NCBI GenBank assembly: GCA_002365175.1
Contig: DEZK01000001.1
Location: forward strand, 1 to 57,087
Length of the DNA: 57,087 bases
Source: Raskinella chloraquaticus (SeqCode)
GTDB lineage: Bacteria > Pseudomonadota > Alphaproteobacteria > Rhizobiales > UBA4765
Direction: 5' to 3'
Shown: piece by piece, positions 8,054 through 16,366 of the stretch
How the letters are laid out: each line of letters begins with the position of its first letter
Numbering within the stretch: position 1 is the stretch's first letter
The notes under the pieces: model-generated
What the model was told of the DNA's origin: nothing
The model's database searches: none
The model's input: the letters and a program-made list of their open reading frames with translations, nothing else
Made by a program: the position numbers and the translations under genes

Positions 8054-9205
8054 ATGAACAAACGGCACCCCTTTAACCGCTGGCTGATCGTCGGCGCCTT
8101 TGCCGCCTGCCTCGCGGCGCCCGCAGGCGCGCAGGACGCAGTGAAGCTCATCAGCGTTGGCGAATTATCGGGCGGCGGCGCCACCGTCGGCACCAATTTC
8201 AAAAACGGGGCTGATCTGGCGATTGCGGAAATCAACGCCAAGGGCGGCATTCTTGGCAAGAAGATCGAAGTCACTCATTACGATTCGCAGTCAAATCCAG
8301 GCGTCGCCCGCGGCCTCATCCAGCGCGCCATTGACGAAAAACCCTATGCTATTCTTGGTCCGGGGTTTTCTGGTTCGGTGAAGGTCACCGCACAGCTGAC
8401 ATCTGATGCCGGCATCGCCCAGGTGATGGGCGGCGAGGCGGCCGAGCTGACGCGCCTTGGCATGAAGACACTGTTTCGTACATCTTTTGGCCAGCAATCA
8501 TCGATGCCCAAGATCGCCGCCTACCTCGTTGACGAGGTGAAGGTGAAGAGCGTGTCGATGGTCTGGGTCAACAATGATTTCGGCAAGGGTGGCCGCGATA
8601 CGCTGAGCAAGGAATTGCAGGCGCGCGGCATCAAGATCGCGGCTGACATTTCAACCGAGGCCGGCCAGGTCGACTTTGCCGCCGACGTTGCCAAGGTGAA
8701 GGCAGCCGGTGCGGATGCTGTGTTCGTCTATCTCAACGAAGAGGAAAGTGCGCGCATTCTGAAGGAAATCCGCAAGGCCGACATCAAGGTGCCGCTGATC
8801 GGCGAAACCACGCTGCTCGGTCAGAAGGTGATCGAGCTTGCAGGCGAGGCCGCCAATGGCGTCAGGGGCCATGTCGGCCTCACCACTGATGCTCCGGTGC
8901 CGGCGATCCAGGAATTCCGCAAGACGTTCGTTACAAGATACAATTACGTGCCGGACCATAATGGCATCAAGGGTTATCTCAGCATCTACATGATCAAGGC
9001 CGCCAGCGAGAAGATGGGCAAGCTTGATGCGAAGGGGCTGCCGGACGCGCTCAAGAATCTCACCATTCTGGCCTCAAAAGAGCCCGGCATCCTGATGGAT
9101 GTGACGATCGACGAGAATGGCGATCTTGATCGCGATTCCTTCCTCGGCGAGGTCGTGCACGGCAAGCAGCAGATCACCAAAATTCTGCCCAAGCTGAAGA
9201 AGTAA
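8054..9205 (+). CDS. ABC transporter periplasmic binding protein (HAAT/Liv type)
   Basis: A 383-residue type I periplasmic binding protein of the branched-chain amino acid/HAAT class. A signal peptide ends around A-G-A-Q (cleavage after residue 26). The mature part has the family pattern GELSGGGATVGTNFKNGADL, A-I-A-E-I-N-A-K-G-G-I-L-G-K-K, then a YAILGPGFSGS loop and VWVNNDFGKGG. The ATG at 8054 follows GGGAGGATACTCAGC. HAAT binding proteins bind amino acids but also aromatic acids and related ligands. Here the co-directional catabolic genes suggest a hydroaromatic or aromatic acid. It is the first gene of the cluster to 15528. Confidence 0.92.
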   Translation: MNKRHPFNRWLIVGAFAACLAAPAGAQDAVKLISVGELSGGGATVGTNFKNGADLAIAEINAKGGILGKKIEVTHYDSQSNPGVARGLIQRAIDEKPYAILGPGFSGSVKVTAQLTSDAGIAQVMGGEAAELTRLGMKTLFRTSFGQQSSMPKIAAYLVDEVKVKSVSMVWVNNDFGKGGRDTLSKELQARGIKIAADISTEAGQVDFAADVAKVKAAGADAVFVYLNEEESARILKEIRKADIKVPLIGETTLLGQKVIELAGEAANGVRGHVGLTTDAPVPAIQEFRKTFVTRYNYVPDHNGIKGYLSIYMIKAASEKMGKLDAKGLPDALKNLTILASKEPGILMDVTIDENGDLDRDSFLGEVVHGKQQITKILPKLKK

Positions 9206-9220
9206 GCCAGCCATCATGCG

Positions 9221-9243
9221 GGGTCCGGCAGACGTCGGATCCC
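9221..9243 (+). terminator. stem-loop between binding protein and permease genes
   Basis: GGGTCCG and CGGATCCC flank an 8-nt loop, forming a hairpin with one bulged base 16 bp after the binding-protein stop. No T-run follows. Such hairpins commonly stabilise the binding-protein mRNA or partly attenuate transcription into the permeases. The 156-bp gap (9206-9361) otherwise shows nothing. Confidence 0.3.
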
Positions 9244-9361
9244 GTATCACCTGCGCCCCGCCGATATCAGCCTGACACTGCCTGAAACAGGGACGCCCGG
9301 CGCCCGTGTGTGAGCCGATCAGCGCAGCCCGTTTGTTTTGACCATGCCAAGAGGACGGAAA

Positions 9362-10237
9362 ATGGCCAGTTTCATGTCGCTCGTCATTGCCGGCCTGGCG
9401 ACCGGCGCCATCTACGCGCTCATTGCCATCGGTTTCTCGCTGCTGTGGCAGACCTCGCAGACCATCAATTTCGCCCAAGGTGAATTCGTCATGCTGCCGG
9501 CCTTCTTCGTACTGGCAGCGATCAATGCCGGCGCCCCGTTCTGGCTTGCTGCCCTCATCGGTCTTGTCATCAGCGTGATTATTCTGGGTGCCATGTTCAA
9601 GCGCCTGCTGGTTGATCCGATGCTCAGGCACGGCGTCCTGCCGCTGGCGATTGCCACCATGGCCTTGTCGATTTTCCTGCGCGAGAGCGTGAAGGAATTC
9701 TACAGCGCCGAAGCCTCGCCCTTTCCCTCCTTCATTCCTGGCACCACCATCGGTTTTGCCGGTATCAGCGTGTCGCTCCAGCATGTGGGCGTCGTTCTGG
9801 TGGCGATTGCCAGCGTCATGGCGCTGACAGCACTGCTCGATCGCACACCGATTGGCCGGCAGATGCAGGCTTGCGCCCAGAATCCGGACGTCGCCCGCAT
9901 CCTCGGCATCCCGGTGGAGCGCATGATCATGTACACCTTCCTCATCAACGGCTTGCTGGTGGGCATTGCCTCCCTGTTGGTGAGCCCGATCTACCTTGCC
10001 AAATTCTCTTCTGGCGAGACGCTGGGGCTGGCTGCCTTCATCGCCGCCATCGTCGGTGGCTTCAATCGTATTCGCGGCGCCATCGCCGGCGGTTTCCTGC
10101 TCGGCATCGCCGATAATCTTGCTGCCGCCTATGTGTCGACGCAATATCGCGGCGCCGTCCCGCTCTTTCTCCTCATCGCCGTCATCTTGCTGCGTCCGCA
10201 AGGTCTCTTCGGCAAGGCAGAGGAGCGCACCGTATGA
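9362..10237 (+). CDS. HAAT-type ABC transporter permease (LivH-like)
   Basis: A 291-residue integral membrane subunit with about 8 hydrophobic segments. Family features: GLATGAIYALIAIGFSLLW, the Q-T-I-N-F-A-Q-G-E-F motif, and the cytoplasmic coupling region R-T-P-I-G-R-Q-M-Q-A-C-A-Q-N-P near residues 160-175. The chosen ATG at 9362 has GAGGA 6 nt upstream; the open frame extends a few codons further to 9338. Its stop overlaps the next gene by 4 bp (ATGA). It should pair with the LivM-like protein to form the membrane channel. Confidence 0.92.
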   Translation: MASFMSLVIAGLATGAIYALIAIGFSLLWQTSQTINFAQGEFVMLPAFFVLAAINAGAPFWLAALIGLVISVIILGAMFKRLLVDPMLRHGVLPLAIATMALSIFLRESVKEFYSAEASPFPSFIPGTTIGFAGISVSLQHVGVVLVAIASVMALTALLDRTPIGRQMQACAQNPDVARILGIPVERMIMYTFLINGLLVGIASLLVSPIYLAKFSSGETLGLAAFIAAIVGGFNRIRGAIAGGFLLGIADNLAAAYVSTQYRGAVPLFLLIAVILLRPQGLFGKAEERTV

Positions 10238-11241
10238 TCCCGCCACTCGCACGATTGTGGCAACCGGCAGCCCTTGTCCTCGCCATTATGCTGCTCATTG
10301 CTCTTCCCTTTGGCCTCGAGCGCTATGGCATCTATATCCTCAGCCTGTGGGCGGTAACGACGATTGCCGCCATCGGCCTTAATCTGACGCTGGGCTATGC
10401 CGGGCAGATTTCACTCGCGCAAGGAGCCTTTGTCGGCATTGGCGCCTATACGGCTGCCATCATGACAAGTGCCGGCTGGCCGCTGCTGGTGGCGCTCATT
10501 GTTGCCATCATCCTGTGCTTTGCGGTGGGCTGGCTGCTGGGCTACCCGGCGCTGCGTGTGCAGCACCATTATCTGGCCTTCGTGACGCTGGCCTTCTCCA
10601 CGCTGGCCTTCCTCGTCTTCCGCAACGAGCAATGGCTGACAGGCGGTATCTACGGCATCTTCGGCATTCCTCGCCCCACCATCTTCGGCTTTTCCACGCG
10701 CTCTGCACAGGCCTTCTATTATGTCTGTCTTGGCGCGCTCGGCGCGGTGTCTCTCATGGCCTGGTGGCTGGTGCGCTCGCCCTGGGGCAGGGCCTTTACG
10801 GCGCTGCGCGAAAACCCGCTGCGTGCGCAATCGCTGGGCATTGATACGCGCCGCTACACTCTCATGGCCTTTGCCATCGGCTCCGCCATTGGCGGGGTGT
10901 CGGGTGTGCTTTACGCGCCGCTCGTCGAATTCGTCGATCCCACGCCCTTTTCCCTGGTGCTGTCGCTCAACCTGCTGCTGATGGTCATCGTTGGCGGTCA
11001 GGGATTTTTCTTCGGGCCCTTCCTTGGCGCGCTCATCGCCGTGCTGCTGCCGGAATGGCTGCGCTTCACCAAGGGGTATTATCTCATCATCTACGCGCTC
11101 GTCGTCATGCTGCTGCTGATCTGGTCGCCCTCCGGCATCCTGGGCATTCTCGACGAAGCGCTGACCCGGCGCAAAACCAGACGCGCCTCCGCCCTGCGTG
11201 CTGCCGCCAGGCCCACGCTTGACGAGGGGCGCGCACCATGA
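10234..11241 (+). CDS. HAAT-type ABC transporter permease (LivM-like)
   Basis: A 335-residue second permease with a long N-terminal membrane region, the ISLAQGAFVGIGAYTAA motif typical of LivM, and the coupling motif S-P-W-G-R-A-F-T-A-L-R-E-N-P with G-I-D-T-R-R-Y. The C-terminus is basic. It overlaps the upstream permease and the downstream ATPase by ATGA junctions, so translation is coupled. With LivH-like, LivG-like and LivF-like subunits it forms one complete importer. Confidence 0.92.
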   Translation: MIPPLARLWQPAALVLAIMLLIALPFGLERYGIYILSLWAVTTIAAIGLNLTLGYAGQISLAQGAFVGIGAYTAAIMTSAGWPLLVALIVAIILCFAVGWLLGYPALRVQHHYLAFVTLAFSTLAFLVFRNEQWLTGGIYGIFGIPRPTIFGFSTRSAQAFYYVCLGALGAVSLMAWWLVRSPWGRAFTALRENPLRAQSLGIDTRRYTLMAFAIGSAIGGVSGVLYAPLVEFVDPTPFSLVLSLNLLLMVIVGGQGFFFGPFLGALIAVLLPEWLRFTKGYYLIIYALVVMLLLIWSPSGILGILDEALTRRKTRRASALRAAARPTLDEGRAP

Positions 11242-11981
11242 AGCCGGTTCTTGAAGTCCGCGATATTCATAAATCCTTCGGCGGCATTCATGCCGTACGC
11301 GGCGTCTCGTTTGACGTCAGGCCGGGCGAAATCCTCGGCATTATCGGCCCCAATGGCTGCGGCAAATCCACCCTCTTCAATTGTATCCTCGGCCAGCTGC
11401 CGCCAAGCTCCGGCGAGGTCTGGCTGGAAGGAGAGCGGGTGACCGGGCTTCGCCCGTCGCAACTCAACCGCCTCGGCGTCAGCCGCACCTTCCAGCTGCT
11501 GCAGGTCTTCCCCAAGCTCAGCGTCCGCGAGAACCTCATTCTGGCCGGGCAGGAGCATCGTGGCAGCATGCTCTCGCGCCTGCTTGGACCAGGCGATGCC
11601 GGGCTCACGCCTGACGCCGACAAGATGATCGCCTTTTTCAAGATGCAGCATCTGGCTGATGAGCGGGCCGGCGGTCTGTCGTTTGGCCAGCAGAAATTGC
11701 TCGATGCCGCCATGGCCTTCATGGCCGGCCCACGCCTTGTTCTGCTTGATGAACCGGCAGGTGGTGTCAACCTGACGATGCTGGGAAATCTCAAGGAGCG
11801 CCTCAAAGCGATCAATGAGGAGCAGGGCGCCACCTTCGTCGTCATCGAGCACAACATGGATTTCGTCATGAGCCTGTGCAGCCGCGTCGTCGTGCTGGCG
11901 GAAGGCAAGGTGCTGGCGATCGGCACGCCTGCCGACATCAGGGCCAATCAGGCGGTGATTGACGCCTATCTTGGACATTGA
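11238..11981 (+). CDS. HAAT-type ABC transporter ATPase (LivG-like)
   Basis: A 247-residue ABC ATPase with Walker A G-P-N-G-C-G-K-S-T (about 37-45), a Q-loop in the SRTFQLLQVFPKLSVREN region, a signature altered to LSFGQQKLLD, Walker B L-V-L-L-D-E-P and the H-loop in VIEHNMDFV. The LSFGQQKL signature is typical for LivG. Its cysteine in Walker A is uncommon but not damaging. ATGA overlap with the upstream permease. Confidence 0.92.
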   Translation: MKPVLEVRDIHKSFGGIHAVRGVSFDVRPGEILGIIGPNGCGKSTLFNCILGQLPPSSGEVWLEGERVTGLRPSQLNRLGVSRTFQLLQVFPKLSVRENLILAGQEHRGSMLSRLLGPGDAGLTPDADKMIAFFKMQHLADERAGGLSFGQQKLLDAAMAFMAGPRLVLLDEPAGGVNLTMLGNLKERLKAINEEQGATFVVIEHNMDFVMSLCSRVVVLAEGKVLAIGTPADIRANQAVIDAYLGH

Positions 11982-11992
11982 GGGCAGAGACC

Positions 11993-12727
11993 ATGGACAA
12001 TCCGCTTCTGAAACTCGATGGTATCATCGCCGGCTATGGCTCGATGACCATCCTCAACGGCACCAGCTTCGAGGTGCGTCGCGGTGTCATCACCACGGTC
12101 ATCGGCCCCAATGGCGCCGGCAAATCAACCGTTTTCAAGGCGATCTTCGGCCTTCTCAAGCTGCGTGCCGGATCGATCCATTTCGACGGGCAGAGCATCA
12201 CCGGCTGGTCGCCGCGCCGTCTCATCGAGGCCGGCATCGTCTATGTGCCGCAGGGGCGCAATATTTTTCCGGAAATGTCGGTGCGCCATAATCTTGAATT
12301 CGGCGCTGTCGCGGCGGCCAACATCGCCGACCTGCCCCAGCGCATCGAGGCCGCGCTCGACCGCTTTCCCGCTTTGCGCGAGAAAGCCGACGTCCAGGCC
12401 TCCACCCTTTCGGGCGGTCAGCAGAAGCAGCTGGAAATCATGCGCGGCCTGCTGCTCGACCCCAAGCTCATTCTCATCGACGAGCCGTCCATCGGCCTGT
12501 CACCCCTTCTCGTGCAGGAAACGTTTGCCATTCTGAAGGAGCTGCGCGCCAAGGGCGTCACCATCCTGATGATCGAGCAGAACGCCCGCATGGCGCTAGA
12601 AATGTCCGATGACGGTCTGGTCCTCGAACTGGGCCAGACCCGCCTCCACGGACCGGCTCACGATATTCTCAACGACCCGCGCATCGCCCAGCTTTTTCTG
12701 GGCGGGGCGATGGGCGCGGCAGCGTAA
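11993..12727 (+). CDS. HAAT-type ABC transporter ATPase (LivF-like)
   Basis: A 244-residue second ABC ATPase: Walker A G-P-N-G-A-G-K-S-T, YVPQGRNIFPEMSVRHNLE with the Q-loop, signature TLSGGQQKQLEI, Walker B L-I-L-I-D-E-P and the VQETFAILKELR helix, all LivF-like. The ATG at 11993 follows TTGAGGG; a TTG at 11978 overlapping the previous stop is the alternative. It completes the importer, and 57 bp later the catabolic genes begin. Confidence 0.92.
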   Translation: MDNPLLKLDGIIAGYGSMTILNGTSFEVRRGVITTVIGPNGAGKSTVFKAIFGLLKLRAGSIHFDGQSITGWSPRRLIEAGIVYVPQGRNIFPEMSVRHNLEFGAVAAANIADLPQRIEAALDRFPALREKADVQASTLSGGQQKQLEIMRGLLLDPKLILIDEPSIGLSPLLVQETFAILKELRAKGVTILMIEQNARMALEMSDDGLVLELGQTRLHGPAHDILNDPRIAQLFLGGAMGAAA

Positions 12728-12784
12728 TCATCCAGCGCCCGGCAGCAGGCCGGCGCAAGATGCTCCAGCGACCAGGCAAACGAC

Positions 12785-13624
12785 ATGGCGACCATCAACG
12801 GCAATACGGCGCTCATCGCCCATATCGGCTACCCGACGTCAACCTTCAAGGCGCCGATGATCTACAATCCTTATTTTGACAGCATCAACCTTGATGCCGT
12901 CGTCGTGCCGATGGGCGTGAAGGGGGAGGATTTCGCCACCGCCTTTCCCGCCATCTGCCGCTTCACCAATTTTCACGGCGCCCTCATCACCATGCCGCAC
13001 AAGGTAACCGCGTTGAACCTGATGGATGAGGTGTCACCAACAGCCGAGATTTCCGGGGCTTGTAACGCGGTGCGCCGCCTCGCCGATGGCCGGCTCATCG
13101 GCGATATGTTCGATGGCGAAGGCTTTGTTCGTGGGCTGATGAGGAAATGCTGCATCGTCGGCGGCCGGCAAGCGCTTGTCATTGGCTGCGGGGGCGTCGG
13201 CTCGGCGATTGCTGCTTCGCTGGCTGGCGCCGGCATTGCGCATTTGTGTCTCCATGACGTCAGCTCATCCACCATGGAAGGGCTGGCACAGCGGCTTGGC
13301 CATCATTACCCCGATCTGAATATGACCCTCGGCTCAAACGACCCGGCGGGTGCCGATATCGTCGTCAACGCGACGCCGCTGGGGATGAAGGCGGGCGATC
13401 CGATGCCGCTTGATGTGGCGCGTCTTGGTCCGCAGAACTTTGTCGGCGAAGTGGTGATGAAAAAGGAAAAGACCGCTTTCCTCAATGCCGCCGAGGCCGC
13501 GGGCTGCCGTATCCAGATCGGGATCGACATGCTGTTTGAGCAGATACCGGCCTATCTTGAATTTTTCGGCTTCCCGACCACCACCCCGGATATTCTGCGC
13601 GCCCGCGCCCACATCACCTATTGA
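12785..13624 (+). CDS. shikimate/quinate dehydrogenase-like protein (AroE family)
   Basis: A 279-residue NAD(P)-dependent dehydrogenase. N-terminal substrate domain: G-Y-P-T-S-T-F-K-A-P-M replaces the usual SxSP motif, and GALITMPHK carries the catalytic lysine. GACNAV and GDMFDGEGF keep the asparagine and aspartate. The Rossmann loop is V-I-G-C-G-G-V-G-S-A near 138-147, and NATPLGM is also family-like. A second, more canonical AroE lies at 21970, so this one is more likely catabolic (quinate or shikimate to the 3-dehydro acid). Its stop lies 11 bp before a quiC-like dehydratase start, which fits. The start at 12785 is an ATG. Confidence 0.85.
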   Translation: MATINGNTALIAHIGYPTSTFKAPMIYNPYFDSINLDAVVVPMGVKGEDFATAFPAICRFTNFHGALITMPHKVTALNLMDEVSPTAEISGACNAVRRLADGRLIGDMFDGEGFVRGLMRKCCIVGGRQALVIGCGGVGSAIAASLAGAGIAHLCLHDVSSSTMEGLAQRLGHHYPDLNMTLGSNDPAGADIVVNATPLGMKAGDPMPLDVARLGPQNFVGEVVMKKEKTAFLNAAEAAGCRIQIGIDMLFEQIPAYLEFFGFPTTTPDILRARAHITY

Positions 13625-13635
13625 GGAGCGCCGCC

Positions 13636-15528
13636 ATGAAGACCGCGATGGCGACCGTCTGCATCCCCGGCAGCTTGCCCGAAAAGCTGGAGGCGATCGC
13701 TGCTGCCGGTTTCCATGCGGTCGAGATTTTCGAAAACGACCTCATCACCTTTCCCGGCACGCCGCGCGAGATCCGCGAGCGCTGCGCTGATCTTGGACTG
13801 GCCATCGTCACCTGCCAGCCCTTCCGCGATTTTGAAGGCATGCCTGACGCGAAGCGCCAGCGCGCCTTTGATCGCGCCGAGCGCAAATTCGACCTCTTGC
13901 AGGAGCTGGGCACCGATCTTCTCTTTGTCTGTTCGACCGTTGCCGCCGATGCGGTGGGCGGTGTTGATCGTGCCGCGCACGATCTTGCCGAGCTTGCCGA
14001 GCGCGCTGCGCGCCGTGACATGAGGGTCGGTTTTGAAGCCCTGTCATGGGGGCGCCATACCTATGATTACCGTGATGCCTGGGAGATCGTCCGTCGCACT
14101 GACCATCCGCGCCTTGGCCTCATTCTCGACAGCTTCCATATGCTGGCACGCGATATCGACCCCTCTGTGGTGGCCAACATTCCCGCTGAGCGCATCTTTC
14201 TCGTGCAGATTGCCGATGCGCCGCGCCTGCAGATGGATATCGTGTCATGGAGCCGGCACTGGCGCTGTCTGCCGGGGCAGGGCGATTTCAATCTTGGCCC
14301 CGTGATGGAAGGGCTGGCGGCAAATGGTTATGCTGGCTACCTCTCTCTGGAAATCTTCAACGACCGCTTTCGCGCCGGCTCGGCCCGCTCCGTCGCGCTT
14401 GATGGTCACCGCTCGCTTATCTGCCTGATGGATGACACGGGGCGCCGCATGGGAAAAACCCTTGCCGGCGCCGTATCGATGCCGCCTCCGACGATGATCG
14501 AGGGGGTGGAATTTATCGAATTCTCGGTTGAGGACGGCGAGCGCGCAGCCTTCGAGACATGGCTCAGCCAACTCGGCTTCGTCGAAGCCGGCCGCCATCG
14601 CAGCAAGGATGTCGCGTTATGGCAGCAGGGCGATATCCGCATCATTCTGAACAGTGATCCAGATGGCTTTGCCCGCAGCTACCAGATCAGCCATGGCACA
14701 TCGGTGTGCGCGCTGGGCCTGCGGGTAGGGGACGCCGCCGCCACGACGCAACGCGCGAGCGCCCTGCTCGATATCCCGCATGAAGGGACGATCGGTCCCG
14801 GTGAACTTGCCATTCCCGCCGTGCGCGGCGTGGGCGGCAGTCTCATCTATTTTCTCGATCACAGCGAGGGTCTGGCGCGCTGGGCGGATATTGATTTCGC
14901 GCCGACCGGTAGGTCCACGACAGGATCCGGCCTCACCCGCATCGATCACATCTCGCAAGCCATGCATTACGAGGAAATGCTTACCTGGCTGCTGTTCTAT
15001 ACCTCGCTCTTCAACACGCGCAAAACGCCAAGCCAGGCTGTCATCGACCCCGGTGGCGTCGTTCAGAGCCAGGTCATCGAGAGTGGCATCGACAAAGGCG
15101 CCGGCCTGCGGCTGGTGCTGAACGGATCGCAGAGCCATCATACCCTGTCAGCGCGCTTTGTGACTGATTTCTTCGGCTCCGGCGTCCAGCACATCGCCCT
15201 TGCCACCAGCGATCTTGCCGCCACTGTCACGGCGCTGACGGCGGCAGGTGTCGACATGCTGCCGGTGCCGGAAAATTATTACGATGATCTGGAAGCGCGT
15301 ACCGATCTGACGCCTGCCCAAATCGCGCGCTACAAGGCGTTGAATATTCTCTACGACCGTGATGCCGCCGGTATCTTCCTGCAATCCTACACCGGCACCC
15401 GCGATGGCGGCTTCTTCTTCGAATTTGTGGAGCGTGCCGGCTATGCCGGTTATGGCGCAGCCAACGCCTCCGTCCGGCTCGCAGCCCAGGCCGGCCGCGC
15501 CCGACCGCGAACCATTCCGCGCGCCTGA
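13636..15528 (+). CDS. quiC1: 3-dehydroshikimate dehydratase fused to a HPPD-like VOC domain (QuiC1 type)
   Basis: A 630-residue fusion. The N-terminal half (1-280) is a sugar-phosphate isomerase-like TIM barrel that dehydrates 3-dehydroshikimate to protocatechuate. The C-terminal half (about 290-620) is a vicinal-oxygen-chelate domain like 4-hydroxyphenylpyruvate dioxygenase. The N-terminus (KTAMATVCIPGSLPEKLEAI) and AERKFDLLQELGTDL resemble Pseudomonas QuiC1. Likely metal ligands fall at E134, D165, Q191 and E239, the positions I recall for that enzyme. The start has GAGGAG 8 nt upstream and lies 11 bp after the dehydrogenase gene. Protocatechuate ring-cleavage genes are not in the window, so they must be elsewhere. 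Annotation as plain HPPD would be wrong. Confidence 0.88.
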   Translation: MKTAMATVCIPGSLPEKLEAIAAAGFHAVEIFENDLITFPGTPREIRERCADLGLAIVTCQPFRDFEGMPDAKRQRAFDRAERKFDLLQELGTDLLFVCSTVAADAVGGVDRAAHDLAELAERAARRDMRVGFEALSWGRHTYDYRDAWEIVRRTDHPRLGLILDSFHMLARDIDPSVVANIPAERIFLVQIADAPRLQMDIVSWSRHWRCLPGQGDFNLGPVMEGLAANGYAGYLSLEIFNDRFRAGSARSVALDGHRSLICLMDDTGRRMGKTLAGAVSMPPPTMIEGVEFIEFSVEDGERAAFETWLSQLGFVEAGRHRSKDVALWQQGDIRIILNSDPDGFARSYQISHGTSVCALGLRVGDAAATTQRASALLDIPHEGTIGPGELAIPAVRGVGGSLIYFLDHSEGLARWADIDFAPTGRSTTGSGLTRIDHISQAMHYEEMLTWLLFYTSLFNTRKTPSQAVIDPGGVVQSQVIESGIDKGAGLRLVLNGSQSHHTLSARFVTDFFGSGVQHIALATSDLAATVTALTAAGVDMLPVPENYYDDLEARTDLTPAQIARYKALNILYDRDAAGIFLQSYTGTRDGGFFFEFVERAGYAGYGAANASVRLAAQAGRARPRTIPRA

Positions 15529-15535
15529 CACATAT

Positions 15536-16303
15536 TCAACCCTGGCGCAGCCGGTGCATGAGGGCGCTCGCTGCCTTGGCAATCAGCGCGCCATCGGTTG
15601 TTACCGCCACGAAATCGACACCTGCGGCAATACGGCGGACAATCTCATCTTCATTGGTCGTGAGATAGCCGGATGGCTTGCCGATCGCCTTCAGCCGGGC
15701 AAAGCCGTCATCGATGGCCTGTTGCACATCGGCATGCTGGAGATTGCCAAGATGCCCCATATCGGCGGCAAGGTCAGCGGGGCCGATGAACACGCCATCG
15801 ACACCGGGGACGGCAGCAATAGCCTCGATCTGAGCCAGCGCTGACACCGTCTCGATCTGGACGAGCACGCACACTTCATCGGCGTAGCGCTTGAAATAAT
15901 CCGGCCATAGCCCGTAGCCGGCCCCACGCGAGCCGCCTGACACGCCGCGATTGCCATGAGGCGGAAAGCGCGTGGCCGCCACCGCCGCCGCTGCCTCCTG
16001 GGGATTTTGCACATAGGGAAACAACAGGCTCTGCGCTCCCTGATCCATCAGCCGCTTGACCTCGACCGTGTCGTTCCATGACGGGCGCACGACAGCCGGC
16101 ACGCCGCGCGCCTCGGCGGCACGCAGATGCTCGATCACTTTGGAAAGATCGTTGGGCGAATGCTCGGTATCAATCAGCATCCAGTCAAAACCGCACCCCA
16201 GAAGCAATTCGGCAAGCTGGGGTGAGGCGAGTGTCGACCAGATGCCGAGTTGTTGCTGGCGGCCGAGCTTCTTCTTGAACGAATTATGCGGTGTGCCTGC
16301 CAT
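15536..16303 (-). CDS. HpcH/HpaI-family aldolase
   Basis: A 255-residue class II metal-dependent aldolase of the 4-hydroxy-2-oxoheptanedioate/2-dehydro-3-deoxyglucarate type, which cleaves 2-oxo acids to pyruvate and an aldehyde. Motifs: DWMLIDTEHSP near 40-50 (catalytic histidine), R-P-S-W-N after VVR, LLFPYVQNPQEA, then VQIET and VFIGPADLAADMG. The ATG at 16303 follows AGGAAAAG; the longer frame to 16363 has no such support. It is the last gene of a minus-strand set with DehI and an FAH-family protein, and converges with quiC1 (7 bp between stops). Confidence 0.9.
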   Translation of the reverse strand: MAGTPHNSFKKKLGRQQQLGIWSTLASPQLAELLLGCGFDWMLIDTEHSPNDLSKVIEHLRAAEARGVPAVVRPSWNDTVEVKRLMDQGAQSLLFPYVQNPQEAAAAVAATRFPPHGNRGVSGGSRGAGYGLWPDYFKRYADEVCVLVQIETVSALAQIEAIAAVPGVDGVFIGPADLAADMGHLGNLQHADVQQAIDDGFARLKAIGKPSGYLTTNEDEIVRRIAAGVDFVAVTTDGALIAKAASALMHRLRQG

Positions 16304-16366
16304 GTGCTTTTCCTGACATACAAAAAAACCTTGCGGCGATTTATTTATATCGATTGCGCCCACCCC

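Noticed and set aside
9074..10252. 392-codon minus frame over the LivJ/LivH region
   Set aside because: Low-order, His/Gln/Gly-rich translation opposite recognisable transporter genes.
13615..15528. label of 4-hydroxyphenylpyruvate dioxygenase for the 630-residue protein
   Set aside because: Only the C-terminal half is HPPD-like; the N-terminal TIM barrel with its metal ligands and the dehydrogenase neighbour point to a QuiC1-type dehydratase.
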